From the NCBI GenBank assembly GCA_002778195.1, contig PCDI01000018.1, positions 321,283 to 385,282 of the forward strand: a DNA stretch of 64,000 nt. The letters run 5' to 3'. Source of the DNA: Raffaelea ambrosiae (Eukaryota > Ascomycota > Sordariomycetes > Ophiostomatales > Ophiostomataceae). Shown piece by piece: positions 56,266-64,000 of the stretch. Each line of letters begins with the position of its first letter. The stretch's first letter is position 1. A model generated the notes under the pieces. That model had not been told where the DNA came from, did not search any database, and saw only the letters and a list, made by a program, of their open reading frames with translations. Made by a program: the position numbers and the translations under genes.

Positions 56266-59200
56266 TCACTGCCGATGCTTGCTCTTCTTTGCCTTCCGCG
56301 GCTTCTTGTCTTCTCCGCCGTACGCCTCCTCGTACAGCTCGGCCCCTGTCTTGCGCTTCTTGTCTGCCTTGTCGGCCTTTTTTGCGCCGCTCTTCACGCT
56401 CACCACCGTCCCCTTGCCGGCGGCAACCTGCCGCTCCGCCTCGGCCCACCCGTCCTCGTCCCCAATCTCGAACCGGTCCAGCGGCAGCGCATCAATCAGC
56501 TCCCGCTGCCGTTTGCGGAGCTCTTGCTTGGCCCGCCGCTCCTCCTCGCCGCCGTCCGCCTCCTCCTCGTTGTACGCGGCGAACTCCTCTTCCACCGTCT
56601 GCGGCAGCGGCTCAAACGTGCGGTCGATCTCGTCGTCGTGGGCCGCGCTCGCGTCGGCCGCCGACACGCCCATCTCCAGGGGCAGTTCGCCGGCCTCGCG
56701 CAGCTCGGCTTCGGCGGCCGCGGTCATGAGAGCCTCAAAGTGCGCGGCCACCTTGGCGGCGATCTTGAGGAACATGCCCATGATCAGCGACACCGACAGA
56801 TTGAGGTCGGCACCAATGGCTGCCATGTCCTTGGCCTGCAGGCCCAGGCCCAGCAGGATGCCCTGCTGCACGCCGGTCAGCTGGACCGACGTGCTGGGCC
56901 GTGGCTGGCCGGTGCCCGTCGGCAGGGGGCGCGGGTTGCCCGTGAGCCGGCCCTTGAAAAACAAGTCGGCCATGTAGGGCACCAAGTCCAGGACCATGTG
57001 GTAGTCGAGCCGGTTCTGGGCGTACGACTGGAGCCGCTTGATATCGTGCGTGGACAGGTTCTCCTTGAGCTGGGCATAGGTCAGGTCTTTGGGTCGGCTG
57101 GGGTCGCGTCTGGGGCTTTCCGTCTTGTTGCCGTCGTTGTCGTCGTCGTCCTTGTCCTTGTCCAAGTCCGAGTCCGAGTCGTCCGCCCCACCCCGCGGCT
57201 TGAGGAAATCCTTGCCAACGGCCGCCTCGATGATGCTCAGCGCCATGAGCGCCGAAAAGTCGCGGAACTGGTACCGCAGCAGCGTCAGGAACCGCCGGTG
57301 GAAATCGCGCGAGTACGAGCGGAGCCATGACGCGTCGACGGCCGACGACGAGGACGACGTGCCGTCCGTGGCCGCGTCGCCTAGCGGCCGCAGCATCACA
57401 CACGTGTGCTCGCCCGTCAGCTCGTTGGGCGTCTGTCGCAGGTACACGGGCACAAACGAGGCGTGCTTCCAGAACCGCAGCAGGTCCGCCGTCAGGCCGT
57501 AGCTGACGCCCACGTAGTCCAGGGCCCGCTGCCGGCGCTCGCCCAGACGCGAGAACAGCGGCGGCATGGCTGCGCTGTCGCGCACGCGGATGTCGTCGTC
57601 CAGCAGGCTGGCCTTGGCCAGCTCTTCATCGCTGACACGCTTGATCGTCTTCTCCTCCTCCTCGTCCGCCGCCGCGTCGTCCCCTTCCGCCAGGCTGGTA
57701 AACCGCCCGGCGTAGAAATCGCACAGGAGCTGCAGCGCGCGCGCGCCGTAGCCCATCTTGACGTAGTCGGGGTTGGTGGCGATGCGCACCACGCGCGCGC
57801 CCGACATGGCCGCAAAGTCGTCGTCCTGGAACTGCGCGCCGACCACCCAGGGGATGATGTCGCCGGCCGGGCGCGAGCCGCGGTGCAGCGCGTTCAGCAC
57901 GCTCGCGCGGCTGATGCGGCCCTCGAGGGACACCTGCACCACGCACAGCGGCTCGGGCAGCTTGCTGCTGTTCTCCTCCAGGGGGCCCACCAGCACAAAC
58001 AGCTCGTGCGCGGGCGCGTCGCTCATCAGCTGCAGGTCGTCGGGCGTGTTCTTGTAGTGGCTGGCCACGTACAGCGACACCATCTTCTGCAGGAAGCGCT
58101 CCGAGACTGGGTGGTACGAGAAGAGCGTGTCGCGGTTGACGTGCAGCAGCTCGCACCGCGACGGGTCGGGGAAGCCGCCCGCCGCAGCGCTCTTCTTGGC
58201 CCCCGCCAGGGTCACGTCCAGGCACAGCACGCTGTTGAGCCACTTCTCCACGGCGTCGCCCTGTGCGTACCGGATCGGCTCCGACAGCGTGATCTCGCGC
58301 AGCGTGCGGGAGCCCAGGCCGCCCAGCGCGCTGCCGTTGCCGCTGCTGCTGCTGCTGCTGTCCTGGTGCTTGGCCGCCCGGCCGGTCGAGCGGTCGACAA
58401 TGGTCGTCCCGTTCGCGGAGGAGGAGGAGGAGGAGGAGGAGGAGATGCCCCTGGACTGCTCGCGCAGCTGCTTGATGAGCTTGAGAGAGAGCGAACGGCC
58501 GGTGCCTTCGTAGCCGTTGACGGTCGAGGCCATGAAGATGAGGTAGGGCCCCATGAGCTTGCGGACGACCGGCAGCGGAATGGCGGCGGCCTCGTCGATG
58601 ACGAGCAGCTCGGCCATGCTCAGCATGTGGGCGTCCTGGGGCCGGATGTACTGGATGATCTGCTGGCGGTCGCGCTTGACGGTGATGCGCACAATGGTCT
58701 TGCTGGCAAAGTCCGGGTTCTCGGACTGCCGGATTTCGTAGTCCATGTGGTCCTGGTAGCCGAGGGCGTCGAGCCCCCGCAGCAGAAACTCGAACAGCGT
58801 CTTCAGGTTTTCGGGCGACGGCGACGTGATGTAGATGTTGCCGTAGCCGTACGCGATGGCGGCGGCGAGGGCCACGCCCATGGCGGCCGACTTGCCGCGG
58901 CCACGCGCGGCCGTCAGCGCCACGGTGCCGCGCAGCGTCTTCTCCGTGATGGCGTCGACAAAGGTCGTGAGCGCCTGGGCCTGGTCCAGCGTGCGGGCCA
59001 GCTGCACGAGGGCGCCCACGGGCGGGGTGTCGCGCAGCGACGCCTTGAGCTCGTCGAGCTGCCTCTGGGACTCCGTCTTCCTGGCGTCGTCGTCGTCGTC
59101 CTCGTCCGGGGGCGGCAGCGCCTGCACGCCTCGGCCGCCGGAGATGGGCAGCACGTTGAGCTCGTCGTCGATGACCAGGCAGGACTCGCACTTGCCGAGC

Positions 59201-59981
59201 GACAGGATGAAGCGCTCGTTGAAGCGCGGGACGACGTCGTTGTGCGCCTCGGTGCGGTAGCGGCTGTGGACGTCCATGGACATGGTGTAGAGCTGCTTGA
59301 GGCTGTTCATGCCCTTGAGGAGCAGCACGACCAGGCCGCCGCCCTCGACCGTCTCGATGGTGCGGGCCAGGATGTTGGGCGTCAGCGCCTCAAATTCCTG
59401 CAGAATGCACATGCCGTACGTGTTGCCGAGGATCTTCTCCGTCTCCTTGTAGTAGACATAGCGGATGTCGTGCAGCGAGACAAAGAGCTCGAACGGGTCG
59501 CTTTGGTTGGCCTCGCGGGTGCCGCGCTTGATCTCCTTCTTGATCTTGTTTTCTCGCTTCTTTCGGTGGCTGGCGGTGTTAGCAATGTAGCGGACAAGAG
59601 ACGGCAACAGCAAACAGCAAACAACCAACAGCAGACAGCAGACAGCAGACAGCAGACAGCAGACAGGCAAGATTGGCAGAGAACAAGACAATCATCCCGA
59701 CTTTCACTTTCTTGTTCGTCTTCCAACCCGTGCGCAGGTCCGTGATCCAACCCATGCTCTTCCGTCTTCCAGACTCACCTCGTAAACCCAAGAAGCTTCT
59801 TCTTGTACGCCCAGAGCACCGACTTGTTCTGCCGCACGTCCATGCTGGACATGATGTAGTGCAGGTTGACGATCACATCCTTGGACCGATCGCCAACGAC
59901 AACGAAGAAACTCCGCTTCTTCTCCTGCACGCCATTGCGAATGAGCGTGGCAATGCGCGAATCGACCTCTTTCCGTGACAT
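56266..59981 (-). CDS. KRE33: RNA cytidine acetyltransferase (Kre33/NAT10)
   Basis: Makes N4-acetylcytidine in 18S rRNA and in some tRNAs using acetyl-CoA and ATP; part of the nucleolar small-subunit processome. 1168 aa, exons 59981-59779 and 59569-56266, junction GFTS|HRKK. Order seen: N-terminal DUF1726 region (SRKEVDSRIATLIRNG), helicase/ATPase P-loop TAARGRGKSAAMG, VIDEAAAIPLPVV as Walker B, GNAT acetyltransferase core (RIATNPDYVKMGYGARALQL), tRNA-binding C-terminal region and a Lys-rich nucleolar tail (KKPRKAKKSKHRQ). Poly-Ser and acidic inserts lie between the helicase and GNAT domains. Length is slightly above yeast Kre33. Head-to-head with UTP4. Confidence 0.96.
59630..59667. repeat. 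7-bp tandem repeat inside the KRE33 intron
   Basis: At least five copies of AGCAGAC within the 209-bp intron 59570-59778, next to related CAAACAGC copies. Confidence 0.85.
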
Positions 59982-60769
59982 GGCGCAAAGTTGTTGTATC
60001 GAATCATGCGTCTTGGTCGTCTAGTCGTCTTCCATCTTTTTTCCACCGAAAAAAAAAAAAATTCAAGCTTGGTTATGAAATCCAAAAATTTTGGCGGAGA
60101 CGAGTTTTCTGCCGGGCGGTCACCAATGGGGGAAAATTTGCTAGCAGGTTTAGTGGGGCAACCTATGAACGATTTTCGAACTTTTCAGTGACGAGGAGAC
60201 TCTGGACGCAGTTTGAAATGGTATTCTCAACGGCATCTCGTGGTCACGTGTTCTCCATCACCTGCTTCATCGACCTGGAATGCTCCTCCAAAATTAGCTA
60301 TCACATAACTCATGAAGAAAATTATTTGCTCTTTAACAGGGAAGTTCTGAACTCTAAAACTCTCTGACAGCGAGACTGGTCACGTGTGTTTTGGGAGTCA
60401 GGGCGGTCAGAGCCAGACTGTGGGCGGTGTGATTAAGCAGAAAGCAACTGTGGGCAGAAAAAAAAAAGTTCGTGGAAAAAAGCTGGGCTACCCACTAGCC
60501 AAAAAAAAAAAAAAAAGAGAGAGAGAGAAAAGCGAAAATAGGTACATGACAACGCTTGCCTGCTCTCTATTCGCAGCATCGACTCTCTCTGCACGACTTG
60601 AGGGCACAAGGATCCTGGCAGGCGGGGGAACGGGAGAAAAGCCACGACCCACGAAACGATCGCACAATCTAACCTCCAGACAAGATACACACCCAAACAC
60701 ACCAAAACACCAAGACACCAAAGCACCAAAGCACCAAAGCACCAAAGCACACCACACACATACCACCCG
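59982..60769. promoter_or_regulatory. Shared divergent promoter of KRE33 and UTP4
   Basis: 788 bp between two outward start codons. Contains AAAAATTTT at 60084-60092 (RRPE-like, an element of ribosome-biogenesis promoters), GAAAATTTG near 60130, and two GTCACGTG boxes near 60243 and 60378. The UTP4 leader holds a CACCAAAG repeat (60700-60752). Use of the motifs is inferred from yeast knowledge. Confidence 0.5.
60700..60752. repeat. Short tandem repeat in the UTP4 leader
   Basis: Copies of CACCAAAG/CACCAAAA within the 70 bases before the ATG at 60770; the strand is depleted in T, as often seen in fungal leaders. Confidence 0.8.
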
Positions 60770-63291
60770 ATGGATATCCATCGCTGTCGCTTCGTGCCCT
60801 ACGAGGCATCGGCCATCAATGCGGTGGCCTTCTCACACCCCAGCGTACCACTCAAAGGCAAGCACAGTCGGACCGTGCCGGCGCGGCTGGCCATTGGACG
60901 AGCCAATGGCGACATCGAGATCTGGAACCCCATGCAGGGCCGCTGGCTGCAGGAGATGACGATTCCGGGCGGACAAGGCCGCAGCATCGAGAGCCTGACC
61001 TGGGTGGTGGGCGAGGACGAGGAGGTGGACGGCGGCAAGGCCGTGAGCCACGGCCAGATGCGGCTGTTCAGCATCGGCTACACCAACACGATCACCGAGT
61101 GGGACCTGGAGAACGCCTGCGCCAAGCGCCATGCCAGCGGCCAGCACGGCGAGATCTGGTGCCTGGGCACGCAGCCGAGGGCCGAGGCAGACGAGTCCCG
61201 AGCGCCGGGGAAGTCGGGGAACCCGGGGAACTCGGGCCCGCCGCGCCTCGTGGGCGGCACCATCGACGGCTGCCTGGTGCTGTACACGGCCGAGGACGAC
61301 GAGCTGCGCTTCCAGCGGCTCTTCCGCACGCACAAGAAGCGCGTCAAGATGGTCAGCATTGCCTTCCAGTCGCGCCACATTGCCGTCGTCGGCTGCTCCG
61401 ACAGCACGATCCGCGTCTTCGACCTGCGCAACGGCGCCATCAAGCACGCCTTGGCCCTCGGCCGCGACCTGGTGGGCGGCAGCAAGGACATCATTGTCTG
61501 GTCCGTCCGCTGTCTTCCGAACGGCGACATTGTCTCGGGCGACTCCACCGGCCAGATCTGCATCTGGGACGGCCGCACCTACACGCAGGCCCAGCGCATC
61601 CAGGGCCACAAGGAGGACGTCCTCAGCCTCACCATGAGCCCCGACGGCTCGTCCCTTGTCAGCGGCGGCATGGACCGCCGCATCGTCATGTACCAGCCGC
61701 TGGCCGGCCGGCCGGGACGCTGGGGCAAGTTCTGGAGCCGCAAGTACCTCCAGCACGACGTGCGCACCATGGCCTCGTTTGAGGCGCGCGGCATCAGCGT
61801 CGTCATTGCCGGAGGTGAGTCACGTGATACGCCAGAGCTCTCCATCGCTGAATTCTGCTTCCATTTATATCGTAATATATATATATATATATATGCACAC
61901 ATGTACACATATACTGACAAAGACAGGACCTGACGCTACCCCTATGGCCCTGCCTCTGGAAAAGTCGGGCACGCAGAACCACCGAGCCCTGTCGCATCTC
62001 CCTCAGGCCGTCCCCGTCGTCAGCGCTCCCCAGGCCCGCCTGATGATGGCCTGGTGGCAGAACCGTCTGCGCCTCTGGACCTTTGTCCAGCCGGTCAACG
62101 AGTTCCTGCGCCACGATACCGCCTTCGAAGCCGACGTCGATCACAACAAGCGTCTCGTCGCCGAGATGACCCTCGCCAGCGATGAAGCCATCACGTCAGC
62201 CGCCATCAGCACCGACGGCTCGCTCATCATCGCTGCGACCGGCGCCCAGGTCAAGGCGTTCCAGCTGCAGAAGAAGGACCGGCAGGTCGTCATTTCCAAG
62301 ATCCGTCTCCCCGCCGCTGTGGCCGGCAAGGGCGCCTCCAAAGTGGCCATCTCACCAAACGGCCGCTGGGTGGCGCTGGCGCATGGCATCAGCAACGAGC
62401 TGACCATGCTCGAGGCCATCCCCCCTACTGAGACTGCCAAGACGACCTTTGGCCCGCGGCCATCGCGTCTGCGTCGGATGAAGCGCAACATTCCTCGCTA
62501 CGAGATGTTCAGCGGTCTCGGCCGGTACGACAGACGCACAACCCAGATGGCATTTGCGCCCGACAGCCGCATGCTCGCGACGGCTGACCTGGCCGGCTAC
62601 ATGGATACGTGGGTTTTGCGCACGCCAGAAGAGGCTGGCAACGCCGGAGAAGAAGAAGAGGACCAAGACTCGTCCGATTCATCGTCGTCCGAGGATGAAG
62701 AAGACGACAGCAACACGACGACGCCATCGGAGAGGTGGATCCGCAACCCCCTCGGCAAGCAGCTGCCCAAGCTGGACGCCCCGCCGGTGGCCCTGTCCTT
62801 CTCGCCCGACGTGCCGGGTGAGCCGGCCGTGACGGACGCGACTGACGAGCCCGTGGCTCTCGACTACGTCCTGCTGGCCGTCACGGCCACATCGCACCTG
62901 CTGGCGTTCAACCCGCTACGTGCCCGCCTGGCGCCGTGGTTCCGGCGCCTGAGCCCGCGCAACCTGCCGGTCGAGTACCGCGATATCCTCGACCTGGCCA
63001 AGGGCGTGATCTGGCAAGGATCGCGCGTGTGGATCTACGGAGCGTCGTTCCTGTTCATGGTTGACACGTCTCTCGAAGTCGGCCCTGAGGGTCCCGAGGC
63101 CCGGCAGGTTTCCACAAGCAGCAAAGCCGTTGCAGAAGAGGAAGGACAACCACCAGCCAAGCGGCGGCGCAAGCGGTACCGGGGCAACGACACCGGTGCC
63201 GGCGGTGAGATGCAGGACAGCCGACTGGAGCCTCGGACGGTGTTGGTGGCCGTGGCAGAAGAGGAGAAGGCCAACGGTACTAGTACTGCTG

Positions 63292-63322
<31 letters not shown>

Positions 63323-63800
63323 CAATGGTAGCACCGCCACCAAGGAATGGGTGGACGTGGAGATCAAGGACAAACTGCACAACAAGAGAGGCCGGCACGA
63401 CCGGGCAGAGAACAATCATCTCGATGACTCGGATGAGGAGGAGGAAGAGGATGACGACAATGAAGACGACGATGACGCTGACGACTACGCCGTCAACGGC
63501 GAGGAGGCTCGCGAGCGGCAGGCCAGCCAACTGCAACTACAACAGGAGCACCTGCAGCTGGCAGACAAACCAGGGACAGAGGCGCCGAACCAGCAGCAGC
63601 AGCGCACAAGGTGGTGGAATACGTTCAAGTACCGGCCGATTCTCGGCGTGGTGCCGGTGGCCGCGTACGACCGCACGTCTTTGTCATCTTCCCACCCCTC
63701 CTCCTCTTCTTTCTCTTTCCCCCCCATCGAGGTGGCCCTTGTGGAGCGGCCTAGTTGGGACTTGGACCTGCCAGTGCGGTACGACGCTTCCGAGAGGTGA
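60770..63800 (+). CDS. UTP4: U3 snoRNA-associated protein Utp4 (cirhin), WD40 repeat protein
   Basis: Subunit of the t-UTP/UtpA complex that starts assembly of the SSU processome on pre-rRNA in the nucleolus. 972 aa, exons 60770-61814 and 61927-63800. Starts MDIHRCRFVPYEASAINAVA, a well-conserved opening for this protein. WD-type blades are visible (RVFDLRNGAIKHAL, GDSTGQICIWDGRTYTQ, GHKEDVLSLTMSPDGSSLVS). A second propeller follows (AISTDGSLIIAATGAQVKAF and TQMAFAPDSRMLATADLAGY). Acidic Ser/Asp/Glu-rich inserts, a basic stretch (KRRRKRYRG), a poly-Thr run encoded by an ACT microsatellite (about 63292-63321) and an Asp/Glu cluster expand the C-terminal part. The C-terminus FKYRPILGVVPV is typical. 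The intron contains an AT dinucleotide run. Confidence 0.95.
63292..63321 (+). repeat. ACT trinucleotide repeat coding poly-Thr in UTP4
   Basis: About ten ACT codons in a low-complexity insert of UTP4; the encoded run is outside the predicted propellers. Confidence 0.85.
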
Positions 63801-64000
63801 TGTGAGAAAAGAAATGGGACTGGGAGGAGATCCGTTGCGTGATTATGCGTTGTGTGAGACAGAAGGGGAAGAGGAAAGAAAAAAAGAGGGCAGAAGGACT
63901 GCGAGCAGAAGAGCATTGCGCACGCCTATTTGGTGGGGACTAATCAAGAGGGTCGCGAAGGAGGAAGAAGAGCACGCGGACGTCATGGGGATGGAAGAGA
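63801..64000. other. 3' side of UTP4, window edge
   Basis: Purine-rich sequence; could be the complement of a CT-rich leader of a minus-strand gene beyond the window. Nothing coding supported. Confidence 0.35.

Noticed and set aside
57406..59745. 779-codon open frame antisense to KRE33
   Set aside because: Mirror frame of a highly conserved gene, composition Val/Ala/Arg/Gln-rich, no recognisable motif.
1..64000. tRNA or rRNA genes, CRISPR arrays, transposons
   Set aside because: No T-arm-like sequence with matching stems, no regular spacer array, and no transposase, reverse transcriptase or long terminal repeats seen; short tandem repeats are minisatellites.

Overview
The window is nuclear DNA of a filamentous ascomycete, most likely a Sordariomycete. 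Evidence: short GT-AG introns with CTRAC-type branch points, large intergenic spaces, CT-rich leaders, homopolymer and polyQ tracts, and a gene set typical of Pezizomycotina (SIN3, RCO-3-like hexose transporter, DAL5-type permease, JEN-type carboxylate carrier, STAND/NLR with ankyrins). I cannot name the species from sequence alone.

Layout. 1-10.6 kb: the 5' part of a SIN3 corepressor gene (minus strand, running off the left edge), a secreted FAS1-domain protein (minus) and a soluble fumarate reductase fused to cytochrome b5 (plus). 11.1-24.6 kb: the most interesting block. It holds a nine-exon, about 2173-aa NLR-like protein (degenerate hydrolase-like N-terminus, P-loop NTPase, about 20 ankyrin-type repeats, C-terminal SPRY), an unrecognised 447-aa protein ending in an alanine-rich helix, and a divergently transcribed ankyrin-subtilase fusion with an intact Asp/His/Ser triad. 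24.6-45.4 kb: a run of plus-strand transporters: a sugar porter, a JEN-type monocarboxylate carrier, a DAL5-type anion permease, a ZIP zinc transporter and, after a 6-kb gap, a hexose transporter or sensor with a long tail. 50.1-55.2 kb: a secreted GH31 alpha-glucosidase and a single-pass secretory membrane protein. 56.3-63.8 kb: a head-to-head pair of ribosome-biogenesis genes, the Kre33/NAT10 RNA cytidine acetyltransferase and the SSU-processome WD40 protein Utp4, sharing a promoter with RRPE-like and CACGTG elements.

How they may work together. The transporters suggest carbon, organic-acid, nitrogen and zinc acquisition. Kre33 and Utp4 act on the same pre-40S particle. The NLR, the orphan protein and the ankyrin-subtilase look like parts of one non-self-recognition or cell-death module, by analogy with known fungal subtilase/effector pairs; this is inference from architecture and proximity. 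Exon models for all main genes were joined by hand and stay in frame end to end; splice sites are predictions. No tRNA, rRNA, CRISPR array or transposon was found.
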